A DNA stretch of 64,000 nucleotides from Heliocidaris erythrogramma (taxonomy: Eukaryota; Echinodermata; Echinoidea; Camarodonta; Echinometridae): positions 22,692,006 through 22,756,005 of the forward strand of contig CM046859.1 of the NCBI GenBank assembly GCA_025617745.1, given 5' to 3'. The notes below the pieces were generated by a model, which worked only from the letters and a program-made list of their open reading frames with translations, ran no database searches and had not been told where the DNA came from. A program made the translations under genes and the position numbers. Shown here one piece after another: positions 12,136 through 24,943 of this stretch (position 1 is the stretch's first letter; every line of letters starts with the position of its first letter).

Positions 12136-12800
12136 CAGCAGAAATCCATTTCGTAGTGAATGTCGACCCTCTTCTTTTCGTCATCCCCTCCACCACCATC
12201 TCCTCCCCTTCCTCTTCTCCTCCTATTCATCCTCTTTCACATCGTTTCACATTCGCTTTTGCTTATTCGTTTTGGTCTGATGTAACGCTTTTGCAGACTG
12301 AACAGACAAAAATAAACAATGCTCCAACATGGACCAACAAGTTTTCATTAGTTCATGCAGACATGCACTTGAACGTATTGACATACATACCGAAACGGGC
12401 AAACGTAGGTCAGGGTTAATGCCCCCCCCCCCCCTCCTCCTCCATTTCTCCTCCCTCTCTAACAATACGTTAGTGCTTCATATTTTCCTACTCCCCCTTC
12501 TTCTCCTCAATATCTTAATGCACTCTACCCTTTATACAGACACTCCTCTTTTCTCCTCTGAACAAACGCACACTAAGCCATTCCACGCCACTGCCGTTTT
12601 GATAGAGTAGTTATTCTTTCTTCTTGACAACCGACGCACATCTCCAAAATTATATTTTTTAGAAGTGTGAAACCTGCTCATTCTTTACTTACAAACATAA
12701 TAAAATGTTCTCACAACCTGTCAAGGCGAGAACCGTGAAATATCACCAAAGATTAATCTCCCGTCACTTTTCTTTCTGGCTCTCACAATCCGATTTCAAA
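12136..12800. other. Unassigned, with pyrimidine-rich patches
   Basis: CT-rich tracts at about 12180-12240 and a C run at 12421-12434 account for the Pro/Ser-rich frames. No gene supported. Confidence 0.4.
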
Positions 12801-12805
12801 TTCAG

Positions 12806-12822
12806 TGACGTCATGTGACGTA
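12806..12822. promoter_or_regulatory. Paired CRE/ATF-like sites
   Basis: TGACGTCA (12806-12813) is followed by TGACGTA beginning at 12816, exactly 10 bp downstream, about one helical turn. TGACGTCA is the consensus for CREB/ATF-type bZIP proteins. There is no adjacent gene evidence, so regulatory activity is speculative. Confidence 0.3.
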
Positions 12823-13099
12823 TCAGTTTTCAATGATATATATGGTTTTGTTGTTTCCCCTTTTCACAATGGCGCTTCTACGTTGTACTTATTATTACTG
12901 TTGATGCATTTGACATTTAAATGTCTTTTTATCTTCAATATTTCTATAATTCACGCAAAAGTAGGCCTATATAGATCATACAAATTTGAGGAATGTCGGG
13001 AGTAAACATTTTACTCTGATAATCTGATACTCTTCATGAAATGATATGTAACATTTACTTATTGCTGTATCCCGCATGAGCCATGATTACTACAAGGGG

Positions 13100-13734
13100 G
13101 ATTAGGATTGTAACACAACTTCTACTGGTATTTAAAAATTACTGCCGAAAAATCCGTAATTGTCTTGATTATCGGCAAATATGTGGCTTTTTGTTCATAT
13201 TTGCCGACGTGCTGGGATTCTGAAGACTTCCTTTTCCTTGTTTTATGATATTTATCTCGACCCGTGTCAGCAAATTTTGGCAAAATCAAATCAAGGGCAT
13301 ACATTTTGAAGTGTCGGCCTTTGCTTATGGCGCGGAGAGCTAACTTTTCGGAAAATTTGGTTCAAACCACCCCCCCCCCCCCCCCCCTCCATTTCAAAAT
13401 GATTACGGAGCTGAATTGAAGTGATACGAAAAGATCCGTCCGGAACGCAAAATGCATAACTATTGAAAATCATTTTTAATGGCATTAGGAGAGAACCGTA
13501 TCAATATGACATGGAGCTGGTGAATACCTCTACTAAGTTGATTAGGCTTGATATTACCAAAATTGTCATTCAGACATGTCACATTGATTTTCATTCACCG
13601 ATATCACCACCAATTAAGCCTTTTGCGGTTTGGACGCGTCTTTTCGTGCCGCTACATTTCGCTAAGCTAAGAGCGACGTGCTTGCTGACAAGGGCCAAAG
13701 TTTTGCCGGGGGTTCATAATGCATCTTGCCAGAA
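13100..13734. other. Unassigned sequence with C18 run
   Basis: Homopolymer C at 13370-13387. A GC-richer stretch near 13620-13720 has an open frame but no recognised domain. Confidence 0.35.
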
Positions 13735-13925
13735 TATCAACTCTCCAGTTCTGTTTCTAAATTTCGCGAGTAAACGAAGGAAGCGAGCATAACAATTCAC
13801 CTCATTAGATAGTAAAAATGTTATTCCATCATCAAATTACACAGAGATACAACAAATTACATATTAGGGCACCTCGCTGCCCTACTGTGAGGATATTCGA
13901 GCATCCGGCTGCTTGAATATAGGGT
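13735..13925 (+). repeat. Dispersed repeat, copy 1 (related to 63060-63250)
   Basis: AATTACAT...ACCTCGCTGCCC...GGATATTCGAGCA...TTGAATAT matches in order the segment at 63139-63215 (AGTTACATT...ACCTCGCTACCC...GGATATTCTGGCA...TGAATATTC). The upstream AAATTTCGCGAG block also resembles 63079-63095. Two diverged copies of one family, class unknown. Confidence 0.55.
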
Positions 13926-14335
13926 GACGGTTTCCCGGATAATCGTATAATGAAAATCCCCACCTTGAGAGCCTCTTCGCATAAAAAGTTATGTCATAAT
14001 GTACTCGCTCAAAATTATATCTGACAATCGGTCATGCACTTGTTGGGCTATCGATTGATCGAAGAGTGGGCAGACAGTGCCTTGATCCCTCCTGACGTCA
14101 TAAGCAAAGAAGAGTTGTTATGTCTGATACGATAAAAACAAATTTGATACGACTCTGGTGAAGGCTGATGTAGGGCACGTCAATTTTTACAATTCATAAC
14201 AAATTCATAAATTCTAATTGATGGGAAGGTGAGAATGTATTTAACAATGGGATAACATTGGAAAACTATGAAATGAATATCAGGGAAATAGATAAGCCTC
14301 GTCCTGGAAACATAGAACGAGGGATTGGAGAGAGA

Positions 14336-14363
14336 GGGTGTTAGGGACAGAGAAGGGGGAGAG

Positions 14364-14396
<33 letters not shown>
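14336..14396. repeat. (GA)n microsatellite
   Basis: GAGAGA tract with a purine-rich shoulder (14320-14360). Confidence 0.9.
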
Positions 14397-14397
<1 letters not shown>

Positions 14398-14842
14398 GAA
14401 TGTGAGGTTACGAAGATCAATTCGATATTAAGGATGCGGGTGCTCAGACCCTTCCCAGCTCCCTCATTTTTCGTCCACCAAGTATGATTATAGGCCTACC
14501 CCTCCCCCCTCTCCAATGACTATTCTAGATTCACGATATGCCTTTGCTCTGAAAGACTGATACCACAATCATATGTCCCAGGTATCTAATTGTAGGTATG
14601 AAAGAGTAGGAGAGAAAAGTAAAAGAGGGAGAGCAAATAAAAGGATGGAATTTACATCTGAATCTTGCTGAAATAAATTCGAGGCGATAGCATCTTCCTC
14701 CTCTCCTTACCCTTTAAAAAGCGCGACATGCTGCACTGCGCGGACCTGGAATTCAACCTAATTCCCCGACGAGCCCGTCTATCGCTTTGCACAGCAATCG
14801 ATCGATCGATCTATCAGCAGACAACATATGAGTTCCACATAC

Positions 14843-14854
14843 CACGTGACGTCA
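14843..14854. promoter_or_regulatory. Overlapping E-box and CRE-like palindromes
   Basis: CACGTG (14843-14848) overlaps TGACGTCA (14847-14854). The upstream 14725-14800 is GC/CpG richer and contains GCGCGACATGCTGCACTGCG. This could be a promoter-proximal cluster, but no transcript start or exon can be tied to it. Confidence 0.3.
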
Positions 14855-14859
14855 TCAAT

Positions 14860-16140
14860 CCTGTAGGATTAGATTCCAAACAACTCGTATGGGAATTTTC
14901 CGTGCTGGGTTACCATGTGCGAATAATTTAGATGTTCATGTTCTCACGCAATCTACTCTTCTTCTTATTTCTTATTGAATGCTTCCTCTCTTCGTCTTTC
15001 TCCTCCTCGCCCCTTCTTCATTTTCGAATGCAAAGTCTTTTCAAATTGATGAAAATTATCCATTTTCATTTGTTGCACCTATAATGAACCCTTTTCTTTT
15101 TAATTAAATAATTTAAGACTTAATAAGAACCAAACTATCAAAACCCGTACTTTTTTGTGTTATTCATACGTTGACGTGCATGATGTTTATTCTTTTATGT
15201 GATTTATCGTGTGTGTTTTATGTCTCAATAATCCTAATTGTTTCATAAATAAGAGATTTTATGATAAATGATCATTGTTCGTTGGAAAATATTTTATATA
15301 GGTTGATTTCTACAGCACAGGCAGTGTCATCATTATTTGAGCAAAGAGGAAAACATCTGAAATAAAGAGCAATAAAGAGAAATAGTCACTTGACTTTGTG
15401 AATAGGATGACGAGCATGACCAATGCGCAAAATGTGAAAAACAGAACGAAAGTAAAAATCCTGCCGTTGATGGCGAAACTGAGTCTGAAATATTTTGTTT
15501 CATTGAGTACGACCATGTGAATAAAACAGGATACATTATGATAGATCGAAAGCGCAGATTGACAAGAAACTTTGAGATGGAAACAGATAATAAGGATTCA
15601 ACATTTTATTTTGTCCCAAATTACAGACCAACTACGTACATGATTGCATTTTCCTGTCATTTCGTACATAAACATTTATTTGAATTCTCGATTGTGATTA
15701 CTAGTTTTTGAACTGATTACTTCTAAAAATGTAACAAAAATATCACAATACGTTGGAAGCTGGAATATTCGATTTTGAATTTCATTAGTCATCTTGAAAT
15801 GGAACGTTGTATAGTTTAATATCAAATTTTTTGAGTTATTTCCTTTAGGGTGAAACTTTTTTCGATATGTATGTCAATGAATATCGCATTCTTTTTATTG
15901 GAAAAATATGGAGGGAAGGGCCTAAGCCGTATAGAAAAAAAAAACCGAGACCAAGAGCTTCTATTAGAGAACCTGACAGGGTTTCACCGTAACTGTAATG
16001 AGGTCGTAGCCATCCCATTCAAACACTTGTTAGAATATTGCGAGACGCTGCCCATGAGCGTTGTGCAGTCACCCGCTTTGAATATATCGGAATATCGCCC
16101 TCTATAAGGATTGTAGGCTGCTAAGTTTTTGGTGCTCTAT
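14860..16140. other. AT-rich, nothing recognised
   Basis: The 85-codon frame at 15850-16107 is the best open frame. It shows no motif I recognise and lacks clear splice or start context, so it is not called as a gene. Confidence 0.4.
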
Positions 16141-16231
16141 TTTTCTCTGTTCTCCCCTCTCTTCGTGTCTTTCTACGTCGTTCTCCACCCATTCTCCCTT
16201 CCCCTCATTTTTTCTCTCTCCCACTCTCCCA

Positions 16232-16263
<32 letters not shown>

Positions 16264-16270
16264 TTATATA
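16141..16270. repeat. CT-rich low-complexity tract
   Basis: Pyrimidine-rich segment ending in (CT)n at about 16226-16263. Confidence 0.9.
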
Positions 16271-18530
16271 TATAGCTGTATATCTTGCTTTTTAAAGATA
16301 ATCAAACCCACATTGGCAACTCCGTGACGCGTCTTGCGAGCTCCTCTCTCATTTTGACCTGTACTAAAAAAAAAAAATCCGTTTACTCAAAAGAAAATAT
16401 TTAATCATGCACGCACTGCAGATCATATTTATAATCATTGCAAAATATGTTTTTACAAACAACCTGTATGAATTAAGTCTATTCCTTTATCAATAACTGA
16501 GAAAATAAAATAATATCTCCCCTTCTCACTTCTTCTCATTAGACATTCTTTGTTTCTTACCTCTCTTTTATTACCCCTTCTCGCTTCTTTTAAAATTCTT
16601 AATTTCTCCATTTCTTCTTTACAGAAAGAAGATTGATATGATTTGGTCTGGCATCACCGTCATGAACCAAAGTAGGCCTACATGGTCATGACATTTATAT
16701 CTATGAATTGGATAATCACTATCTTCGCTTTCCATATTCGTGATTAGACGCACACATGAGGTCCTTTTTTATGCCCAGAATGGAAAGTATAAATGTGATC
16801 ATGCACGCTTGTATAATTTATGCTCTTAATTTTCGGTATCGCGGTCAAAAGCCGGTCATGTTCATACGCCGTCTTAATCCAATATTGACATTGAATGATG
16901 GAATGAACGAGAAGGACTTTAACCAAAAAAAAAAAAGGAAGGAGAGAAGAAGAAGAAGAAACGGACAAAAGAAAATGAGAGCGGGGAGAAATGTTGTTTG
17001 ATATTGCTATTCAACCAGACATGGAAATTACGACTTTACGAGCTGAGGCACGATCGCCAAACAATCGGGAGCCCTCGAATAGCGGGGGAGAGCATAATAC
17101 GAGCACCGCTCAGAGTCAAGAACAGCGACAGAAGAAAAGTGGGAGAAAGGTGGGGGAAAGAGGGGGAAATATGTCGCTCATATCATTAGGGATCGCTGAC
17201 CAAATCTCGCTAATGAAATTTGAAGTCACTTGTTGTCATGGTGATGTGAATCGAGGGCGGATCAAGGATTTATAAAGGGGAGGGGGCACAATCCGATAGA
17301 ATCTCCTGACAAGCAAACCAAATAGAGGGAGGGAATCGAAATTTTGGGACATTATTTTTGCTGCAAAATTCTCTGGAAAGTAAAAGGAGAAAAAAAATAA
17401 TCACATTTTCAGGTGCTTTTGATGTCGAAAATTTCAAGGGGGTAATATTTTTGAGGTTGGATACATATGGTATACCTCTTGGGTTTCTAAATCGAGTAAG
17501 TAGCGGGTAGCTGCAAGCAAGGGAGTGGGGGTAAATTCGAGGGGCGATAATGTGTGAGTGGGGAGGGGGACCTCATAAGCAAATACCTTAATTTTGATAT
17601 TTCTAATAATGGGTTGCTTATCACTCAGAGAGATGCATCAACAAAAGCCTACTGGCCTACACACAATAGTCTCTCAGTGAACTGAACAAAATTATTTTAC
17701 TTTTGTGACTTTTGAAATTTTCTCTACTATTTTGTGTTCAGTCAATCATAAAGCGGTGGATACCTCTAATTTTCACACGTAAGCTTTGATACTACTATAG
17801 ATTTGTTTTTTCTTTGCGCAATCTTCAAAGATTTCTTGCAAGGGAGAATTTACTTTTTTGTGTAGAAAAAAAAGGTCGTGTAAATTTTGTTAAGGCAAGC
17901 CTTCATCTCCTTTGTTATGATTATTTAATATCCGGGGCCTAGTGTTGATTTACATAAAATAACTTTACCTTTCCCTTTCGGATAACGCGATAAATTATAT
18001 TTAATGATCAGTACGAGGCTACACAAGTATATGTTAAAAGAAACCCTATTATTATTCTCCGTTCAACTCAGTCTTCGAGCAAATTTATGTTACTGTATAG
18101 CATGTTAGCGTTGAGGGCCCTATTCAATACTACTTTCCAGAGCCATCTGATTTTGTCAGCATGACTCACATGCCTGTCAAAGCGTGAATGCAGACGTATT
18201 GTATTGCAAGGTGGGTGCCGTAGCAGACGATGCGATTCAATGACCGACTGCATGTTACGCGGATATCGGTAGTGCCGTAGTACACCGTCGTCTGCAAACT
18301 AAATTTCTTCACTGAAATTAAAATGCGTGTGGTATATACATTGGATTACTGTATTCTGAATGCAGATACTCATTTTTCTGGGATTATCATAGATTTTGAG
18401 TAAAACTCGAGGACCTTTATAAGGAATATTCAATAAGTCTCGTGCCCTGGAGACTTGAGGATTCAAGGAAACCTTGGGTTAATATACTGGATTTACCCAT
18501 TGTGGATTTTATGTGATTTTAAGCATTTTT
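16271..18530. other. Unassigned sequence, possibly intronic or 5' flank of the exon at 18539
   Basis: Contains purine-rich AAGGAAGGAGAG near 16935-16990. A G-rich piece at 17256-17292 (GGCGGATCAAGGATTTATAA then GGGGAGGGGG) resembles one end of the TIR element at 24755-24943. No other exon is recognisable. Confidence 0.35.
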
Positions 18531-18538
18531 GTGGAGCC

Positions 18539-18718
18539 ATGTTTTCTCCCGTGCAAGAGGGCCCAGGCATGTGTGTCGTGGCCGGCCCGCTCCCGGAGCG
18601 ACGGCGGAGTGAGCCGCCCAAACCACCAAAACACCTGTTTCGACTGCCGTACATTCGTAGGGTTAGCATTGGGCCAACGCTAGGCATCAGCCAGGAATCT
18701 GATGAGGACCTTTACAAG
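18539..18718 (+). CDS. Candidate protein-coding exon, 60 codons, product unknown
   Basis: This is the only interval resembling a host exon. It starts with ATG (purine G at -3) at 18539 and reads 60 codons. It ends on a codon boundary before a strong 5' splice site (AAG|GTAAGCC, GT at 18719-18720), so the intron would be phase 0. The frame is also open upstream, and an AG at 18522-18523 could be a 3' splice site, so it may be either a first coding exon or an internal exon. The peptide has a small hydrophobic start and a basic, proline-rich middle (residues 19-31, with PERRRSEPPKPPK). A basic segment with RRVS, a protein-kinase-A-type RRxS motif, lies at 40-43. It has an acidic end (SQESDEDLYK). 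Base composition is clearly more GC- and CpG-rich than the flanks. I do not recognise the protein family, and no second exon is visible in the window. Confidence 0.5.
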
Positions 18719-18959
18719 GTAAGCCACAAAATTGGCCAAATTTATGTCTAATATCTAGAAGTATACAGTGAGGAATTCGATCTCAAGATGTATTAAAACT
18801 ATTATGATGTTTACCATGATCTGACGATGATCAATGCAGCGGCATTTTTTGCTCTGAGTGGGATGAAGGAGACGCGTTACGAGTTGAAATTGAAAAAGAA
18901 GTTGAAAAAGATTGAACTGTTGAAGGCTGTGTGAAAGGGTGATGAGGGTGTGTAAACAG

Positions 18960-19075
18960 AGTGATTGTGCGAGGGAGAGAGAGAGAGAGAGAAAGAGAGA
19001 AAGATTATACATGTACCAAGTGAGAGAGAGAAAGAGGGGTAAATAGAGGGGGAAATGGGGAAAAGAAGGAAGAAA
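18960..19075. repeat. (GA)n purine-rich tract
   Basis: GAGAGA tract at 18973-19005 and purine-rich continuation to about 19075. The minus-strand Leu/Ser-rich frames here are shadows. Confidence 0.85.
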
Positions 19076-20215
19076 GATAATAAACACGAGAAAGAGAAGT
19101 ATATACCAATCTCATTAAAAAGAAACCCAAATATATTGTCCATCTATTTCCTATACCAAGTTAGTGCTGTGTAACATGGAATTACAAAGTGCTATCGACA
19201 AATACAGCTTTTGAAATCTTTGGAAAACATAATGTTAGAAGGGTCTAGGTCAATATAAGTCATTTTCACAGTCATCAGCTATCCACCATGTCCACACGCA
19301 TTGTTATCAAACTTTGAAGCCAAATATAGGGAAGCAATACTTTTTGATTATGAGTAGGGTATTAAGAAAAAACTCATAAGAGGTTAGATTGAAATAAGCT
19401 CTTGGCACTGTTTCCCGATCATGAGGAAGAACAATTTCCATAATTTCTTTTAAACGCTATAGCTAGAAGAGAAGCTTTTTTTCGAGGCCTGAGAAATGGG
19501 TTAATCTCTAATTTTCTGCCAAGAACTAATAATTATTGGTTTGACCCATTTTATAATGACCTTCAACCTAATATCAGTCATTTACCGACATGAACAATTC
19601 TTATCTTATATAAGATAACATTTTACCGAGAATTTTGAGTGAAAATCACAGTTTTACGCCTAGATTTTGACTTCTTCTCTATAAATGATATATCTCTCAT
19701 GACGATGTTCATTGTTCAATAATTACAACTGCATGACATGTGTTATCTGACACTTTCAGCACTATCCATCGCAGCAACAAGGTCTTGGGAACTGACAACC
19801 TATTTAGGTCCACATACGTACATTTTGAAGCACTCAGGATCCAGAGCGAGCGACATTTTAGGGCTAGGGAACGATCAGAGCGTGTATTACGGGGCATTGC
19901 GTTTCTGAGGGTCTTCGGAACGGTAGTTAAAAGAAATTGGGTATCTTGAGAACGGCGATCGGCCGTTCAAACAGGGGGTCGTCAAAGCGGCACGTAATAT
20001 ATGCCCTCTCACAAATTAAAAATGTTTAGTCTTGAGAAAGTTTATTTTCATTTATTCTTTGTTAGCATTGTCATTCTTGAGAGGATGACGTATCTGGGAA
20101 CAGGTATAAGTCTTGAGGGCCGACATGAACGTTGACAGAGACTCGGCACTCCTGATGGATAGCGGAAAGCTATTCCACAGCTTAGGTCCACATACGTAGA
20201 AGGCCATAGCATGCT
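19076..20215. other. Unassigned sequence
   Basis: The phrase TTTAGGTCCACATACGTA occurs at about 19802 and, nearly identically, at 20183, a weak hint of a dispersed or tandem repeat 380 bp apart. No gene recognised. Confidence 0.4.
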
Positions 20216-20319
20216 ATAACAACATTAACACGATTCGTCACTGGTTTCGCGAACCGACGTACGCGCATAGGCTTAAGTACAGTCGATACGTCGCGTCGGT
20301 CCGCAAAACCAGCGACAGA

Positions 20320-21135
20320 TTTTAACAGAATGTTGACAAGATGCTAACACGATATTAACACGATGTTAACACTGTGTATACGCCATGCAACCACGATATT
20401 GGCACTATGCTGAGACCATACTAACATCATGCTTACACAATGTTAACACTATGCTAACAAGATGTTAATACGAAGATAACAACATTCTAACACCATGCTA
20501 CATGTAATAAGATGTTAACACCATGCTAATAACATACATGCACATATGATGTTAACACGTTGCTAACACAATACTAACACGATGTCATCACCATGTCATC
20601 ACCATGCTAACACCATGCTAACATCATGCTAATACGATGTTAACAACATGCTGACACCATACTGACACCATACATGCATACATGATGTTAACACGTTGCT
20701 AACACATTTCTAACACTCTATGTTAACACCATACTAACACCATGCTTACACAATGTTACCACTATGCTGACGAGATGTTTACACAAAGCTAACAACATTC
20801 TAACACCGTGCTACATGTAACACCATGCTAACACCATGTTAACAACATGCTGACACCATACATGCATACATGATGTTAACACGTTGCTAATACAATGCTA
20901 ACCCGATGTTACCACCATGCTAACAAGATGTCAATATGCTAACACCACGCATACACGATGTTAGCACTATAGTAACACCATGCTGACATGCTTTTAACAC
21001 GATGATTTCACCATGTATATACCTTGCTAACACGATGTTCAAACCATGCTAGCACCATGTTTACATTATATTGACATGGTTTTAACACGATGTTAATAAT
21101 GGTGCTAACACGATGGAAACACGACGTTAATACCA
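20320..21135. repeat. 11-bp-period minisatellite (ACCATGCTAAC / ACGATGTTAAC)
   Basis: About 800 bp of imperfect tandem units, mostly 11 bp, with consensus AC(A/C)(A/C/G)ATG(C/T)TAAC. Blocks containing CATACATG insertions recur at about 20533, 20678 and 20866, giving a higher-order layer. The array starts near a non-repetitive GC-richer segment (20230-20310) and runs into the CTA array. Confidence 0.9.
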
Positions 21136-21184
21136 TATAAATCACAATTTCTGCCGCTAGCCTTTCTCCCAGGCACAATTGGCT

Positions 21185-21381
21185 TTCACCACCACCACCA
21201 CTACTACTACTAGTACTATTAATATACTAAAGCTGCTACTGCTACTACTGCTCCTACTACTACTACTACTATTTCTACTTCTACTACTACTAAATACTAC
21301 TTCTACTACGACTACTACTACTACTACTACTACAAATACTACTACTATTTCTACAACTATTACTACTAAATACTACTTCTT

Positions 21382-21430
<49 letters not shown>

Positions 21431-21485
21431 AACTACTACTACTACTTTTACTGCTACTACTACTACTACTACTACCACTACTACT

Positions 21486-21516
<31 letters not shown>

Positions 21517-21645
21517 TACTACTATACTACTACTACTACTTCTACTTCTACTACTACTAAATACTACTTCTACTACGACTACTACTACTACTACTACAAC
21601 TACTACTACTATTTCTACAACTATTACTACTAAATACTACTTCTT

Positions 21646-21679
<34 letters not shown>

Positions 21680-21895
21680 AACTACTACTACTACTTTTAC
21701 TGCTACTACTACTACTACTACTACTACCACTACTACTATACTACTACTACTACTACTACTACTACTACCACTACTACTATACTACTACTACTACTTCTAC
21801 TGCTACTACTACTACTTCTACTACTACTATAGTACTACTTCTACTACTAGTAGTAGTACTACTACTACTGCTACGACTACAACTACTAAAAGTAT
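21185..21895. repeat. (CTA)n trinucleotide array with about 265-bp higher-order unit
   Basis: About 700 bp of CTA/TAC repeats. Variant words (AAATACTACTTCTACTACGA, then TTTCTACAACTATTACTACT) occur at 21291/21361 and again at 21558/21625, so the array contains a duplicated block of about 265 bp. The Leu/Thr/Tyr-rich open frame is a by-product. Confidence 0.95.
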
Positions 21896-21899
21896 TATC

Positions 21900-24510
21900 A
21901 GTACTAATAATAGCTGTTATGGTTCTTTCCAGTTGAAGTAGCTACTCAAAGCGTTTTTCAATATTATTACCCGGATATCTCCGCTGCCCAATTCATAGCT
22001 AGCAGGTACCCATTTACACTTGTAACTCCATTGTTTCACCTATAGGTTTGACAATTTTACGTGTCCTTTTTCCATGGACAGGTGATTTTTCATTCATATC
22101 GTGCATTGTGAGATTCGGAAAGTTCTTATTCTAGGGGGTCCGTCTATTGTGCTTGCATGGTAACTCGGAAATAAAAGCCAGGTCAGGGCAGAATCAGGTT
22201 TGGTATTGGGCGTAATCAGTCATAATGTCTGCTTTTTACATTTTCACCATATTGATTTAAAATAGGCCACATCAGTGTGCAATGATCAATTTTCAAAGTG
22301 TGAACAAAACTATGTAGGCCTAAACCTTCTTGAAAAAAATAAACCACGCAGTCTTTATTTTTTTATATGGTTCGCGTTGTGGAGAAAATAATATTTCTCC
22401 CTCTTCAGTCACGGTGGGGCTGTGGAAGAGAGAGATAGAGAGAGAGATGGAGAGAGAGGGGGGGGGGAATCTCCTTACAACTTTAATGACTGATTCAACT
22501 TAAAAGTAAATTCTCCATTCAGTCACAAATCTTCAATCGCCTAACACTTGTGTATAGATTTGCGAGTTTGATCAATTTCAACTCATTATTAGACGGGACT
22601 CTAAATCCTCCACAACTACGTATATTCTCTTGGTTTATAGTTCCATTCACACGTTATTATTTCCACATAGACTTATACTTGAAAGAAAATAATTTTCTTG
22701 ACTACAATGACCTCTAACAAACAACGCAGTGTATCGTTAATCTATTCTAACGATACATCAATAATGTGATACCGAGTAATATAATATTATTTTATTTGAT
22801 ATATAATCATTGTCTTGAAGTAATCTAATGGCCATGAATCACATCCAACCAGGAACTAGACATAATGGTAATTACCCGCATTGTGAAGAAGAACCGCTGA
22901 AATCATCCTACCGCAATTATACATGTATTATTAAATGTACATCAATAAAAGTACTGTATGTATGTGGTTAATTCTTGTAAAATGTTATTGGTTATGTGTC
23001 GTGTATGAGGGTATTCATATTGTTATTCAAAAGTCACAAATGCTTCGTGTACTGAAATTTGATTTTGATAGTGCTTTGGTAGGTGTTGGCACGTGTGGTG
23101 TATTAACAATTGTTGATAAGAGAAAAAAATAGATAAACTTTGTACTTTCATACAAATTTGTTCTCTTGCATTTATTTTCAAGTCTAGGCGTAATAGGCGG
23201 TTGGAGGCCTGGGGCTGTAGCTCCCCCTAAATTTTCAAAATAACACCAAAATTCGGGCAGCCGTCACCTAATATTGAGGCAGTAGTATCCATTATAATCT
23301 TTCTTCATTTCCCCCCTTTTTTGCAATTTCTATCTCCCTCTAAATGCTAAATCCTACCGGATGCATACTTTCTCAAGTGCATTAAAAAATCATGAACGGA
23401 AATTTCATGATTTCTTTGATATTTCCCAGTAGAAAAAAAACTACTTTCAACTACATGTATCCTTTAAAGACATATTTAACAGTTGTATAGCTTTTCCGAA
23501 AGTGCTTTTGTGACTTACGACTGGCCATATTCAAGGAAACGAATCCAATATCACTAGGGATACTTCAATGATGAAACCGGATCCCTTTTTTGGAACAACC
23601 GCATTTCTAGTGTATGATTTTTAAGAGGATCACTTTCCCAATCGTATCCATGCTCTGCTGTACACTATGAACTAATGAACCCATCTCTCTTCCAGTTAGT
23701 AATAGCAAACAGCTCTGTCAGTTATGCTTCACTATGGAAGCTTTCTGTCGCTAAGATGGCGGGAAAAACCGAGGGGCACTGACTCTTGTATACCTCTGTA
23801 AAGGTATGCTTCAACTTTGCAAATGTATTCCTTGGCCTGAAACTGGAATATTTCCGTTCAGAATTGTAAACAATCATAATTCATAATTCAATTTATTTCT
23901 TGAGTCACTGATCATTTTTGGTCTTTTTCTTCACGTATAGACATAGTCACTTTCATGTACTTTATGCCGATTTTAGTTTTCGTTTTAATGAACAAAATCA
24001 ATGTCAATTTTGTACTTAGGAAAGTGCCTCAAAATAGACTATTTCTGGAAATGAACAATGAAGTGAATAAAAATTGCGTGGTTATACTTCTGAAGGAAAC
24101 CATCAAAATTATTGTCCTGAATCGTATACATGTATTTGAACCTTATAGATGATTGATTATAACGTAGAAGGAAACTGCATCGAAACTGAATTGGACAGTT
24201 AAATAAGTCGAGCATGCGAGGTGGTTGAACTATCAAGTTATATAATTATTTACCACGGTCTATCGTGGACAAGGAGATTAGTACAAAGACCTTTATCTGA
24301 CCCTATATGCTATTGTTTGGGTAGTACTGTAGTAGCTTCCTTCTCATATAATCATTATGTACTAGTTTGGAATCATTGATTATTCTAACTGTCAGCTATA
24401 AAGAAACCCAAGTATATGCTACAGCTAAGAAATCGTATATACTTTAAATAAGACACCAATTGATCTTTAGTACTATCCGAGAGACTTGGTTATTTAATGC
24501 CTTGCCAAAG
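21900..24510. other. Mostly AT-rich unassigned sequence
   Basis: Contains a GA/G tract at about 22428-22468. A C-rich patch near 23205-23230 (GGAGGCCTGGGGCTGTAGCT) may be a decayed transposon end. No gene recognised. Confidence 0.4.
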
Positions 24511-24570
24511 AGTCCTAACTCAATGACTTGGGTTCGAATCCGAGACATCCCCGTTCCGAGGCCACTGTTC
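24485..24570. repeat. Possible SINE relic
   Basis: TTAATGCCTTGCCAAAG (core-like, compare the other SINEs) is followed by GGGTTCGAATCC (24530-24541), matching the polymerase III B box. The A box is absent and orientation is ambiguous because the B-box word is nearly palindromic. Confidence 0.35.
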
Positions 24571-24754
24571 TAATACTGGGACATCAGGCCTCCTTTAACA
24601 AAAATTAACACGTATATGACATTGTAATTTTCTTTATCTAGTTTTCCCCATGGGTTAGAAGAATTTAAAAAATCAGAAGAAAGAGGTGCAGAAGGAGACA
24701 TGATGGAAGAGATGCTATGAAAAAATAACTGAAAATGATAAAGAGAATGAAAGC

Positions 24755-24943
24755 ATAGGCAGATCTAGGATGGGAAAATCGACCCCATATCCCTTTGAAT
24801 AAAAACTATTCGCTACTCAACGCTTTCCCAGTGGTCTTTTGTGGGTTGTATGTTGTATTCTTGATTCGCGGAAAGTCTTGAAATGTTGGTGGTTTGAAAT
24901 ATTTTCCCCCTCCCCCTTTCTGGCAATTCTGGATCTGCCTCTG
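24755..24943. mobile_element. Short TIR element (MITE-like)
   Basis: Ends are inverted repeats: AGGCAGATCTAGGAT at 24758-24772 and the complement of AGGCAGATCCAGAAT at 24926-24940. A CCCCCTCCCCC tract lies inside the right end. No coding capacity. A single similar end occurs near 17258. Confidence 0.65.

Noticed and set aside
21179..21832. 217-codon open frame rich in Thr, Leu and Tyr
   Set aside because: Wholly explained by the CTA trinucleotide array. All frames are open by periodicity.
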